Made by a program: the position numbers and the translations under genes. Of a stretch of DNA of 64,000 nt, positions 54,147 through 64,000 are shown piece after piece (position 1 is the stretch's first letter; each line of letters starts with the position of its first letter). Under the pieces are notes generated by a model that was given only the letters and a program-made list of their open reading frames with translations, searched no databases and was not told where the DNA came from. This DNA comes from Aspidiotus rigidus (taxonomy: Eukaryota > Arthropoda > Insecta > Hemiptera > Diaspididae): NCBI GenBank assembly GCA_035079385.1, contig JAVHKY010000052.1:10354001-10418000 (forward strand). The letters run 5' to 3'.

Positions 54147-54563
54147 TTATGCCATCTTTTTATACAGAGTTTCTAATAATTTACGAATTTCAGTCCATAG
54201 ACTGAGTACAGTGTCATGATTAATATCCATGCATCCTGTTAAGGTTTGAGGAATTGGCGTTGCCTTCCAAAATTTCATAACTTCGTTCACCCTCCAAAGT
54301 AAACCTCGGCTTTCATTTCTGTCAATTTGAACTCTTTCACTGCATTTGGAAAAATTTTTATGATGTGTATAACATCTTGTAATACAAAAACGTATTGGAA
54401 ATATTTTCCGGGACAATAGTGGTATCCCGGATTCCGGAAATTTAGATAGAAAAGCCAAGAAATACATCCCTTCTTCTTTTGTATTTTGGATGGTCAAACG
54501 GTCGAAACTTAAACAAATCCGTTCCTCTAAGTTATGGCTATCCATAATAAAACGAAAAGACAA
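54147..54563 (-). CDS. Unrecognised ORF inside the inverted-arm element
   Basis: 138 codons ending in VLSLWTEIRKLLETLYKKMA. It has a transposase-like mix (FDRLTIQNTKEEGMYFLAFL, helical) and could be part of a P-type transposase core, but no catalytic residues can be assigned. Its 5' end lies in the palindrome at 54546-54648, which may have truncated it. Confidence 0.35.
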   Translation of the reverse strand: MSFRFIMDSHNLEERICLSFDRLTIQNTKEEGMYFLAFLSKFPESGIPLLSRKIFPIRFCITRCYTHHKNFSKCSERVQIDRNESRGLLWRVNEVMKFWKATPIPQTLTGCMDINHDTVLSLWTEIRKLLETLYKKMA

Positions 54564-54648
54564 ATATTCCGAAGGGAGAGTAAACCTTGCAAACTCAGAG
54601 TTTGCAAGGTTTACTCTCCCTTCGGAGTATTCGTCTTTTCGTTTTATT
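54546..54648. repeat. Near-perfect 51-bp palindrome with one-base centre
   Basis: 54546-54596 against 54598-54648, centre A at 54597, a few mismatches. It abuts the right arm of the 52955-54870 element. Confidence 0.8.
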
Positions 54649-55089
54649 CGGTCAAAACTTCTTGCTAATAATTAGGTAATGTTATAACTGTTATAACCAA
54701 AAAATGTTGGTCAGGGTAGAAATTTTTTATTCTTCATAAAATTCTTCCAACAAGCAAAGTTAGCACTTGAAATTGAAGATGACCATTTTGAGCCTTTTCA
54801 AAACAAATAGTCATGGTATATGCTTAATATTATGTACGTTTTACGAAAACGATTCGGAAGTTCATAACAGTTGTGGTAACAGTAACACTGCACAGTGATA
54901 CAGAAACGAAAATCTTTGATCATTCAAAATGTTCCAACGAATACACTAATACGACTACTCGGATTATTTGGCCAATCAGGCGCCGTAGGTTTGTACGCTT
55001 AGCCTAAACTTTGTAATCCCAAAAGTCAAAAAATATTTCGAGCTGATAAGCGAAGGCTCAAGGTCGAGGATTCGTTTAATAATATAGAT

Positions 55090-55453
55090 TACGTGTACAG
55101 GTTGTCTCCTTCTTCTTCTTCTTACTACCGGGAGGACAAAATACTGCCGCTCCATAAGAACGTATGTTAAATTTGTATTTTTCAAAAAAAGATAACTCGA
55201 GAGCGGCTCAATGGATTTCTTTGAAATGACCCGCGTTGGAAAGGAAATTTTATGGAGAATAAATTATATCCTCTTCATTTTAACGCTAAAAGCATTTTTT
55301 TCCGAGTTATCCGGTGATAATTGTACTGAAGATTTCTCGTTATCACGTCGCGACTGCGCGCTTGTACGTTGTCGGTATTTGTTACATGTTGCATGCGCGT
55401 TCTCTGTTCTCTTGGTAAGAAGAAGAAGAAGAACGAGACAACCTGTACACGTA
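55090..55453. mobile_element. MITE with TACGTGTACAGGTTGTC ends
   Basis: 364 bp; TACGTGTACAGGTTGTCTC..TTCTTCTTCTTCTTAC at the left returns in inverse at the right. The interior ORF is fortuitous. Confidence 0.7.
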
Positions 55454-55491
55454 GTATTCTAATAACCTTGATCAGTGCCTATGTTACAGTT

Positions 55492-56739
55492 AAAACCCGA
55501 AATCAGTAAATTCTAAAATTCACTAGTTAAAACTAGTTGCCACAAATGACTTTAGTCAGAGTTTTGACTAGTTAATTCTAGAATAAAAAAATTGTTTGAA
55601 TTCATCAGTAAATTCTAGTTATAACTGAAATGAACTGAAATTGTTCGAGTTCAAAAGGTGATGGTATTTCCAGACATACTTTGGCCAAATTGATAGATAT
55701 TTGGTAGTTCTGCTCAACTTTGAGGATAAGTAGCTCACACTGGAATAAAATATACGAAAAAGTTCTAAATTTTTCTTCCTTAATTCACACATTAAACCGT
55801 ACATCATACGAATTCGTCGGTCTATAAACGTTACAAGAGCAAATCTAACAGTGACTAATTGACGCACACCATTCAAGTACAAACAAGCTTTGTGAAAAAT
55901 AAAAATTCAAGGGTGTTGGAGGCTGGAGGCATTTTGTCTCTGGAGGTACCTTGCCTCCGCCTCCAATGAAGCGAAGATGGTGAGGATTTAAACCAAGATG
56001 TTGGAGGCTGGAGCATTTTGCCTCCGGAGGTACCTTGCTTCCACCTAGAGGCTTGGAGGTGCTTTCAAAGATCCTTTAGGAGGCACTTTTTTCAACAGTA
56101 TTCTATTCCTTGAACCCTCATTTAGCCACTTTGATGCTAGCGCTGCTCGGTTTGAAGAAAAGCCAAAGTTTTAAATACACCTTGTGAGTATCATCTGCCA
56201 TCTGGCAACACTGGTAGGCCAATATGCTACATCTGGTCACACTGATCAACGTTACAAGTGCCTTTGGAGGCGTCTCCAAAGACGTCTTCGGTTTCTTTGA
56301 TAGTGCCTCCGGAGGCATTTTCTCCAATCTCAGTAATTGCGCTGGAGGCATTTTGAGGTACTTCCAGAGACATACTTTGGAGGTCAGAAGACGCCTCCAA
56401 ACGTGTCCACTGGAGGCAACCGGAGTCGGAGAGTCATTTTCTGTATTCATTCCGGAGGCCTCTAAAAAAAATATGCCTCCAACACCCTTGATAAAAATGC
56501 AATTACATTTGTACTAGGGAAGAAATTCATTTTACTGATTGGATTCCACCCTTCTTGTTTTCACTAGTAAAAACTAGTTTTACCTGAAATTATTTAAGTT
56601 AAGACTAGCTCCAACGCTGAGGGTCACGGTAAATTCTAGAGTCAACTAGTCGAAACTAGTTCTGACTAAAGTCTTTTGAGGCAACTAGTTTTGACTAGTG
56701 AATTTTAGAATTTACTGATTTCGGGTTTTAACTGTAACA
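55492..56739. mobile_element. 1.25-kb inverted-repeat element
   Basis: Ends of about 110 bp (TGTTACAGTTAAAACCCGAA ATCAGTAAATTC and several CTAGTTTTGACTAGT-like motifs) are inverse at 55492 and 56739. It hosts a nested hAT-like element at 55907-56490. Confidence 0.75.
55907..56490. mobile_element. Nested hAT-like element rich in GGAGGC
   Basis: The ends are CAAGGGTGTTGGAGGC and GCCTCCAACACCCTTG; the 8-bp ATAAAAAT stands at 55899-55906 and 56491-56498 with one extra T at the left border. Many GGAGGC/GCCTCC boxes fill the interior. No transposase. Confidence 0.72.
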
Positions 56740-56784
56740 CATATATGTCCCTTTTTGATCCCTTTTTTGAACGTATATGCATCG

Positions 56785-57045
56785 CGAGCTTAGACCGTAC
56801 AATAGATGGACCGAGCATCGGCCACGGGAAGACATGATAAGAAAATAAGGGGGACTGGACCTCAATGAAGGCAACGCGGGTGAACGCGCGGAGCAGTGAA
56901 ACACACCCTACACCCGCCCGCCCATCAAATTTGTAAACAAGGTCCAGTCCCTCTTATTTTCTTATGTGTATTCTTATCATGTCCTCCGTTCAAAGATTCA
57001 TTGCTATGCTCAGTCTATCTGTTGTATGGTCTAAGACCGCGAGGT
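56785..57045. mobile_element. Foldback element
   Basis: Outer arms GCGAGCTTAGACCGTACAAT / inverse near 57040, and inner arms AAGAAAATAAGGGGGACTGG / inverse at 56945-56965. The centre is GC-rich. Confidence 0.6.
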
Positions 57046-57269
57046 GAAAAATGTACCGTATCTGAAGATTGAGCTCTTATTGAAGAAAATTATTAATAAT
57101 CATCGAATTCTGCGTTGAAAATTGCTATAAGTGAGCAACTTATGCGATCTTAATATATTCTTTGGAGTACATTGATTTTTATATTCTTTTTGATACTTTA
57201 CCGTGATTGTTGTTTTCGCATATACGTCAATTCAACTTTGTACGGCAGTATTATTATCAAGCAGAGTAG

Positions 57270-57462
57270 TAAGGACCTAGAGGTATTCTCGTTCGATGTA
57301 AACAAACATGGCGCTGGATGTAGTAATCCGATTTGGTGAAAAATCAAGTGGTGGTGGCTGTGGAGTTGTTATCAGCACCACCACTTGATTTTTCACCGAG
57401 TCGGATTACTACATCCAGCGCCATGTTTGTTTACATCGAACGAGAATACCGCTAGGTCCTTA
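57270..57462. mobile_element. 193-bp foldback MITE with 6-bp target duplication
   Basis: TAAGGACCTAGAGGTATTCT at the left is inverse to the right end CTAGGTCCTTA; GAGTAG flanks both sides (57264-57269, 57463-57468). Arms of about 80 bp are almost identical. Terminal TAAGGA is shared with 25141-25329. Confidence 0.8.
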
Positions 57463-57469
57463 GAGTAGA

Positions 57470-57985
57470 GTTGATAAGTTAGCTGAAAGCTGAACGTCTG
57501 AAGCCAAAGTCACATAATTGACTGTTCAGTTGTTCTGTGAGTGAAAATTCTGCGGACATCCCTGTAGTACAAAGGTTTATTGACGAAGGTTAATTCATAT
57601 AATATTAACAATTAGAGAGAAGTAGTCTTCCTTCATTGTCCAAAAGATACAGTTTGTCTGATTGTAAGTTTTGATGTACGTCAAATCAAACTAATAAGAA
57701 CGCAAAAAATAATTCAATCAACAGAGTGTATGAACCTCTTCCGGCCTGTCACGGGCCGCTTGTTGTTGTTCCTTCAGTTTCTTCGGGTCAGTTAAGACAC
57801 TGACGGCTTAGCAAGGTAGTCCACAACGCAGTAGGGTGTGGGTATTTGTTTTAATGGTAGGTATGGTATCAGATGTGTATCTTGTTTATTTCTTTGTGCG
57901 TAATTATGGCGTTGATGCGTTTTGCGTTTCAATCATATAGTTCATCGTTTCAATCATATAGTTCATCGTGTTGTCGTCGTTGATT
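57470..57985. other. No gene recognised
   Basis: It ends in a short duplication of GTTTCAATCATATAGTTCAT just before the dispersed repeat. Confidence 0.4.
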
Positions 57986-57989
57986 CTGA

Positions 57990-58395
57990 TGGCGTAATTT
58001 TCTGCCGAGCGTTTGTGTTGTTTCTTGTGTCTTTGCGTGTTTGCATTGATCAGCGTATTAATAAATTTGATTTTACGGAATATTCAAATTATAAATTTGT
58101 TTTCCTTCAATAAATATGAATGAAACGAGATTTTTTACAATGCGATGGGAAACTGAAATGAATAATTGCGAATAAAAACGTGGGGAACAGAATGATTTAA
58201 AAGTCGATCATAGATCGCAAATGCGGTATCCCGGCTTTGTGGTCCCAGATTCAATTTTGAATTTTAATTTACCTATACTTGGTTCTAAGTACTTTGAAGT
58301 TGACTACAAAGGTACGGTAGTATGATAAAAATTGTTGGGTTTTGAGCAGACAAATAAAGTTTGTGGTAGTATTAATTAATCAAGGATTTCAATTC
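57990..58395 (+). repeat. Third copy of the 33466/33943 repeat
   Basis: Closely matches 33943-34335, same orientation. Confidence 0.75.
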
Positions 58396-58829
58396 TATGT
58401 GATGTTACAATTTGTATTACTTATTATTCTTAGCTCATGACGAAAATGACAATTGTTGGAAGGGTGTAATATCAGCGTTGTTTATACTCAACAGTGGTTA
58501 CTTCAGGTTATTGCTTATCAATTGTTGAGTAGGTATCAGCCTTTACTTAGTTTTTTGGAATTACAAATTACTGCCAATGTTTGACTTCTGAAGTTCTGAT
58601 TCAATAAAAATAAATTGATAATATGTTCTTGATATTTGATAATTACTGTGTTTTTGTATTATATTTTCAATCCTTATTATTTAGAGGCATTTTTGTTCAT
58701 AGATTAGTCCTGGACTCGGTTCCAAAGATGAAGAATTCGGAAATGCAGTACCTACTTTAAATAATTCACTTTAATCTTAAAAGTGTACCTAACACTCTAA
58801 TAGCTAACACATGAAATGTTAGCCTCTTA

Positions 58830-59177
58830 TTGTACGAAGAAATTTATGAAAGCATCATTTTACCTCCCATTAAAATGCCTTGCAAAAGAATTAGACGGGG
58901 ACTAATCAATGTTGTGGGAAGAATTTCCAAATATTTATTTGGAACTTTAGACAATGATGACAAATGCAAGTTCACTGCTGAGATAGAAAAGCTCAAAACT
59001 GACTCATCTACTTTTAAACTAATGGCACTTGAAAACGTGCAATTAATGAAAGATACTTTAACTGTTATAAAAGAAAAAGTCAATCAAATGACATCTTGTC
59101 GAAAGGCTCTTACTAATATTGTTATAGCGGGCGAGCGTATAAACAAAACGTCCGATAGGCTTACGCATATATTTTAG
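58830..59177 (+). pseudogene. env: F-type/errantivirus envelope fragment
   Basis: 115 codons. A furin-like basic site (RIRR) precedes GLINVVGRISKYLFGTLD, the fusion-peptide region of baculovirus F-like and gypsy/errantivirus envelope proteins, followed by a heptad-like helix. Only the junction region of the protein remains; signal peptide, receptor-binding part and membrane anchor are absent. It is a relic of an endogenous insect retroelement. No LTRs are seen around it. Confidence 0.7.
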
Positions 59178-59312
59178 ACTGAGTCTTATCTCGACTAGTC
59201 CTTATCTCTACATCTCCCTTTCTACAGGGTTAAATATAAACGCGATAACTGTTCCTAATTTTACATACGAATAAATCAAGAGATGCTTCTAAACTAATAA
59301 TACTTCTGGTAC

Positions 59313-59314
59313 AT

Positions 59315-59388
<74 letters not shown>
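59313..59388. repeat. (CT)n microsatellite
   Basis: About 38 uninterrupted CT units. Confidence 0.98.
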
Positions 59389-59390
<2 letters not shown>

Positions 59391-59399
59391 GTTTGTCAA

Positions 59400-59838
59400 G
59401 GGTATGCTCTACCTAGTCACTCACACACAGAAAATACACGTGTTTTACACAAGATGGTGTGTTAAAGGTAATGATTTTCGCCCACAGATAACATATCGAA
59501 TAATGCACAAAATGATTAGGAACGTGGTGTAATTTATTCTTAAAGTTGAGGAAAATACGACTAACTAGTTAACAGATCGCGAAATATTCTGAATGATCTT
59601 CAGGAATCGTTTGAACTTACGAATGAAGGGGCCATCTTTGAATCGTTAAATTCCATTAATGATGAAAATTAGTTCGTGTGAACCAATTAGCCGTATTTTC
59701 CCAAGTTTTGTCTACAATAAATACAAAATTTCAAGATATTTCATGCTTTATTTAATCAGTTATCTCGGGGCAAAAATCGCGACATGTGATACATATTTTG
59801 TGTGGGTCTATGTGTGAGTGATTGAGTAGAGCATACCC
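59400..59838. mobile_element. MITE with GGGTATGCTCTACC ends
   Basis: 439 bp; the left GGGTATGCTCTACCTAGTCA and the right end are inverse, extending to CACTCACACACAGA. It shares termini with 25460-25763. TTAA lies beside the right end only. Confidence 0.75.
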
Positions 59839-60428
59839 TTAAGGAAGCCGTTATTTTTTTACTACTTTCCATCCTTTCTTAACGTGAACAGGCTATAAGG
59901 CAAAAGGCGCTAGCCATACTGAGGAGCAAATTAAGATTACCTTGGACGTTTTGTTCTCGAGGTACGTACTTTGTACTACGTTCTATCCTTTCTTAAAGTC
60001 TTCAATATCAAAAATTGGTAACGTTGTTCATGTACGCACTGCACTGCATTGTAGCGAGCTACCTCGCACCTATCACGTCACGGTCATCACCGCACATTGT
60101 TCTCGACAGTGACTATAAACACTTTGTACGCAAAGTATATATGATCAATGGTGTTACCCAGTATAGCTCTATATCTGGTGGGTATTTGCCAGGGCTGAGA
60201 ACTGGAACCAAATACCGCTACAGGAAGCAGTTCTCCTCCCGTATTTCTAGGATTCTGGAACCGGAACCGAGAGGAACCGGAACCGAGAGGAACCGGATCT
60301 CGCTACTGGGTCCTGGAACTGGAACCAAAAGGAACCGGATCTTACTATTGGGTTCTGGGGGTTCGGTAGTAGCACCGTTTGTGTGAACACGTCTAGTGCT
60401 GCGGTAAAGTTACTGAATAGTTATCAAA

Positions 60429-60881
60429 GTGATATATATGAGTGATTGTGTAACGAGTTGGAACGTGCCGGTAAAATCGAAAGGTGAAATAGCGAGTACC
60501 AATATAGGTGCAGAAGAGTGCTTTGCAAGAATTATCGTGGAAATGGGTGAAGAAACAAAGAGCAATGAATTTATGGAACAATTTCGGAAGCTGATCAATG
60601 AAATATCCGACATAAAACAGATTTGTCAAAGTACGAATAAAAAAATGAACGAAGTCGTCACAGATGTGGACAAGCTAAAGAGCGAAGGAAAGACCCAAAG
60701 TCGAACCCAACACCGAGAAGCCGGAAACAGAATCGCACTCATCAAGCCTCGGGTACTATACAAGGATATTTTACCAGAGGAAAGCAAGGTGGATCAAGAT
60801 AGGTATGTAACCGAACTCAACCTCGTCCCGTCGGGTCTAGGCAGCCAGGACGAGTATCGCCTAACCACTCAACAAAGGTAG
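60429..60881 (+). CDS. Probable LINE ORF1
   Basis: 150 codons, charged, with a coiled-coil-like middle (FMEQFRKLINEISDIKQICQ) and no zinc knuckle. It ends 83 bases before the open frame of ORF2. Many RTE elements have a small or no ORF1; its role here is inferred from position. Confidence 0.45.
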   Translation: MIYMSDCVTSWNVPVKSKGEIASTNIGAEECFARIIVEMGEETKSNEFMEQFRKLINEISDIKQICQSTNKKMNEVVTDVDKLKSEGKTQSRTQHREAGNRIALIKPRVLYKDILPEESKVDQDRYVTELNLVPSGLGSQDEYRLTTQQR

Positions 60882-60963
60882 GAGATAATATTAAAGATAG
60901 AGGTAGTAAAAAAGAATATAGTAAAAACAGTAATAAAGGAAAGGAAGATGAAGAAGAAAATAA

Positions 60964-62265
60964 AAGCAGTGCATAGCGAGTTTAAATGTGAGAACCCTGA
61001 AGAATAAGGAAAATTTAGACGAATTGGAAAATGCGTTTCGAGAATCAAAATTTGATGTACTGGGTATTTCGGAGGTGAGAAGGAACGGCGAGGAAGTAAG
61101 AAGCACCAAAAATGGAAATATTATGTGCCACATAGGAAATAACGAGGGGCAGAGGGGAGTGGGATTCCTAATTAAGAAAGAATGTAAGAAATTTTTGGAA
61201 GAGTTCAAGGGAATAAATGACAGGACAGCATACATAAAATTAAAAATAGGGAGCAAAACTATGACAATAGTACAAGTATATGCGCCAACTGCTGGAACAG
61301 ATGATAAAATAAGCGAAGATTTTTACAAGGTACTAGGTGAAAACATAAGGAAAATTAAAGTCAATCATAAAAGCAAAATTTTGATCATGGGGGATCTTAA
61401 TAGACAAATTGGTAAGGGGAAAGAAGAGGAGAAAGGTATAATAAGAGAATACTACTATGGAAAAAGGAACGAAAGAGGGGAGAAACTAATAGAATTCTGC
61501 GCAGAGAACAATTTGAAAATTATTAATACATTCTTCAAGAAGAGAATCGAAAGACGATGGACGTGGCGTGCCCCTAACCAAAAGTACAAAACACAGATAG
61601 ACTATAATATGATAGTACCAGCGAAGGAGAATAACATAGAAGACTTCAATGTAGTTAAAAACTTCAAGTACAACCCTGATCATAAATTAATAATGTGCAA
61701 ATTCAAAATCAAGGGATGGAGAAAAATACAAAGAAGTCATAATGATGAGAATAGGATAAAGAAAGAAGAGGAGGGAAAATATAGGTGCGAAATGAATAAG
61801 ATTCTAGAAGGAAAAGAAAATGAGGAATACAGGAGCAGCGATGAGTTGAATAGTGCGATAATAGGGAATATCAAAGAAGCAGCTAGGAATATGATAAGGG
61901 ATGAAAACAAAAGAGATCAGATACCGACAGAAATAAGAGCGCTAATAAACAAGAGAGAAAAAATAAAAGGAGTTAAGAAGAGCGCTAGGGATAAAATAGA
62001 ACTAAATTTAATAAGTAAGGTGATTAAACAAAAATTGAGAGAATATAATAAAAACAAGGAGAAAGAGTTCATAGAGGAAGTATTAGAAACAACACAGAGC
62101 ACAAAAAAAATAAGAAAAGAAATGTCATTAGGAATAAGATGGATTAAATATATGACGGATGAAAATGGTGACAAAATATACAACAGAAATGGCATTAATA
62201 GAGTAGCAACGAATTTCTATCGAAAACTATATGGGAAGGAAAAGGAATGGAACAGGAAAGCTTAA
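60964..62265 (+). pseudogene. LINE ORF2, endonuclease part
   Basis: Open from just after a stop at 60961-60963; no ATG at the usual place. APE-type endonuclease motifs are SLNVRTL, LGISEVRRNG (catalytic Glu), VQVYAPT, ILIMGDLNRQIG (Asp and Asn) and NPDHKLIM (Asp-His). A Lys-rich linker follows to the frameshift near 62250, after which the frame continues (RKANEKWDNDEIPEI) into the RT. Confidence 0.85.
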
Positions 62266-62414
62266 GAAAAGCAAACGAAAAATGGGATAATGATGAAATA
62301 CCAGAAATAATGTATAATGAAGTGGAGAATGCAATAAAATCACTATAAACAGAGAAGGCAGTCGGTACAGAAGGAATTTCAAGTGAGCATCTAAAATATG
62401 GGGGGGGGGGGGAG

Positions 62415-63812
62415 ATGATAGAGAAGATTACCAAATTATTAAACCTAGTGTTGAGGGAGAGAAAGATACCAAAAGATTGGAGGAAATCAGGTATAAAAAT
62501 ACTATATAAGAAGGGAGAAAGGTGTAAAATACAAAATTATAGACCAATAAGCATAACTTCGACATTAGCAAAAATATACTCGAAAATAATAAATAATAGA
62601 ATCAGAAGAGTGATAGAGGATAATCAGCCTGTGGAGCAAGCAGGCTTCAGGAGAGGCTTCTCGACAATGGACCATATCTATGTAGTGACTCAAGTAATGG
62701 AAAAAGCTCGAGAATATGATAAAAAAATCTACTTAGCCTTTATTGACTACACAAAAGCCTTCGATATGGTAAATCATGAGTTTATGGTAAAAGCGTTGGT
62801 GAACCAAGGAATACAAGCAGGATATATTGAAATCATTAGGGATATGTACAATCAACAACAAGCAAGGGTAATCACTGATGTTAAAGGGGAGCACTTCAAA
62901 ATCAAGAATGGAATTAAGCAAGGGGACCCACTGTCGTCATTAATATTCATAGCAGCAATAGAAGAAGTGTTTAGGAAACTGTTTTGGGAAAATAAGGGAA
63001 TAAATGTGAACGGGAAGCGTCTAAATCACCTGCGTTTTGCGGATGACATAGTAATAATAAGTCAGAATGTGGAAGAACTGGGGGAAATGATACATGAACT
63101 GGAAAAGGAGAGTAAAAAAGCAGGGCTAGAGATAAATTTCGACAAAACAAAAATCATAGGGAAAAAAGAGGAAAACAATGATGTAAAAATAGGGAAAAAT
63201 GAAATAACATGGGATGAAGAAATTATATATCTGGGTCAGAGAGTATCACAGGAAAATAGAACAAAAGATGAAGTTAGTCGAAGAGTGAAACTAGCATGGA
63301 AGAAATTCTGGAGTTTAAAGAGCATCTTCAAAGGGAAATATAAAAATAAGAGTAAAGCAGATGTGCTTAATAGCTGTATCCTCCCCACATTAACGTATGG
63401 CTCGCAGACATGGGCGACTACCAAGGAAGAGGAAATAAAAATAAGGACAGCAAACAACTCCATGATGAGGACAATGTTAAATGTAAGGCTGAAGGATAAA
63501 ATGAAGATAGAAACTATCAAGGGAAAATTCAGAAATGCCAAAAACTTTTTACACGAGACTAGGAGATTGAAGTGGAGCTGGGCAGGTCACGTTTCTAGAC
63601 TGCAGGACGACAGATGGACGCGAAGAATAACGAACTGGTACATAGGAGGTAAAAGAAAAAGAGGAGGACAGAAGCGAAAGTGGTCAGACGAAATTGTAGG
63701 GTTTCTTCATAATAAACAATATCAGCGAATAGCTAGAGATAGAATCGAATGGACGAGATTGAGTGAGACCTATGCCCAAGATATGGGCGTTGAAAAATAT
63801 TGTAAAATATAA
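62415..63812 (+). CDS. LINE ORF2, reverse transcriptase part
   Basis: 465 codons counted from an internal Met; the frame is open upstream to the TAA near 62346. RT motifs: NYRPISITSTLAKIYSKI, QAGFRRGFSTMDHI, LAFIDYTKAFDMVNHE (A), KQGDPLSSLIF (B), LRFADDIVIIS (C), INFDKTKI. The C-terminus has LTYGSQTW and WAGHVSRLQDDRW, common to RTE-type elements. The only nearby oddity is a 12-G run at 62401-62412, a likely assembly or slippage site. Confidence 0.88.
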   Translation: MIEKITKLLNLVLRERKIPKDWRKSGIKILYKKGERCKIQNYRPISITSTLAKIYSKIINNRIRRVIEDNQPVEQAGFRRGFSTMDHIYVVTQVMEKAREYDKKIYLAFIDYTKAFDMVNHEFMVKALVNQGIQAGYIEIIRDMYNQQQARVITDVKGEHFKIKNGIKQGDPLSSLIFIAAIEEVFRKLFWENKGINVNGKRLNHLRFADDIVIISQNVEELGEMIHELEKESKKAGLEINFDKTKIIGKKEENNDVKIGKNEITWDEEIIYLGQRVSQENRTKDEVSRRVKLAWKKFWSLKSIFKGKYKNKSKADVLNSCILPTLTYGSQTWATTKEEEIKIRTANNSMMRTMLNVRLKDKMKIETIKGKFRNAKNFLHETRRLKWSWAGHVSRLQDDRWTRRITNWYIGGKRKRGGQKRKWSDEIVGFLHNKQYQRIARDRIEWTRLSETYAQDMGVEKYCKI

Positions 63813-63886
63813 ATTAATATGAATAAATTAATTAAACATATAAATAGCTTGTATATAAGATGTACTACAAAATATAAAATAAAGGC

Positions 63887-63889
<3 letters not shown>

Positions 63890-63935
<46 letters not shown>
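63890..63935 (+). repeat. (TTA)n tail of the LINE
   Basis: About 14 TTA units after AATAAAGGCTA, marking the 3' end of the retrotransposon. Confidence 0.9.
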
Positions 63936-64000
63936 TCCGTTCTGCAAGGGTGATTCACCCCGTAATTCATGTGAGACGTGCTACAGCGTAGCAATAGTTT

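Larger units (their letters stand above)
52955..54870. mobile_element. 1.9-kb element with about 200-bp inverted arms
   Basis: 52990-53190 and 54650-54845 are inverse copies (GGTCATCTTCAATTTCAAGT, CCTGACCAACATTTTTTGGT, TTATTAGCAAGAAGTT). The interior includes a 138-codon minus ORF. No target duplication could be fixed. Confidence 0.65.
60010..63935 (+). mobile_element. RTE-like LINE, nearly intact
   Basis: A short ORF1-like frame, then endonuclease and reverse transcriptase in one long ORF2 broken only by one frameshift (about 62250) and one TAA (about 62346). The 3' end is a (TTA)n tail, as usual for RTE. The 5' limit is a guess; a GGAACCGGAACC repeat lies at 60240-60340. Confidence 0.85.

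Noticed and set aside
56118..56517. Opposed ORFs of about 100 codons
   Set aside because: They read GGAGGC repeats inside the hAT-like element; no conserved motif.
60240..60340. Protein repeat with GTGTKRNRI units
   Set aside because: Reads a GGAACCGGAACC-type tandem repeat; no independent support for a coding gene.

Overview
This is a repeat-rich stretch of an animal nuclear genome, most likely an arthropod and probably an insect. Spliced host exons with GT..AG borders sit among Ty3/gypsy, DIRS, Penelope, RTE, hAT, P-type, pogo-type and Maverick/Polinton-like sequences and many AT-rich introns. Species cannot be fixed from the sequence alone. No prokaryotic features are present.

Host genes. 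A plus-strand gene with a coiled-coil-like product has phase-compatible exons at 1436-1511, 1685-1779 and 20832-20897, so one intron is about 19 kb. A candidate last exon lies at 22396-22550. Converging on it is a minus-strand ABC transporter of the ABCC/MRP type. Four exons (42809-42996, 37592-37692, 37311-37507, 22820-22990) join in perfect phase and encode the end of nucleotide-binding domain 2, with an intron of about 14.3 kb before the last exon. The two genes meet tail to tail near 22.6-22.8 kb.

0.7-20.8 kb, inside the coiled-coil gene: tRNA-like SINE heads, a hAT MITE with perfect 8-bp target duplication, and a DNA transposon (4684-9818) whose ends are arrays of short palindromes. A 4.1-kb Ty3/gypsy element sits inside that transposon; it keeps gag, protease and integrase but has lost reverse transcriptase. 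Further right are a Penelope-like element with an inverted tail (about 10139-13700) and a DIRS-type element (14751-19510).

22.8-43 kb, inside the ABCC gene: foldback MITEs, then an AT-rich virus-like block (26085-33404) built around a broken protein-primed family-B DNA polymerase of the Maverick/Polinton/adintovirus type. The polymerase is interrupted by a 189-bp near-perfect hairpin with 9-bp target duplications. Next come a second Penelope remnant and 45-bp satellite arrays.

43-64 kb: degraded P-type transposase, many inverted-repeat elements (some nested), a short remnant of an F-type/errantivirus envelope gene, and a nearly intact RTE-like LINE at the right end with only two visible lesions.

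Most apparent ORFs outside these regions are chance readings of repeats. The strongest candidates for something undescribed are the polymerase block with its hairpin insertion and 28-bp-spaced motif array, the 28-bp-spaced motif array in the DIRS leader, and the RT-less gag-pro-int element.
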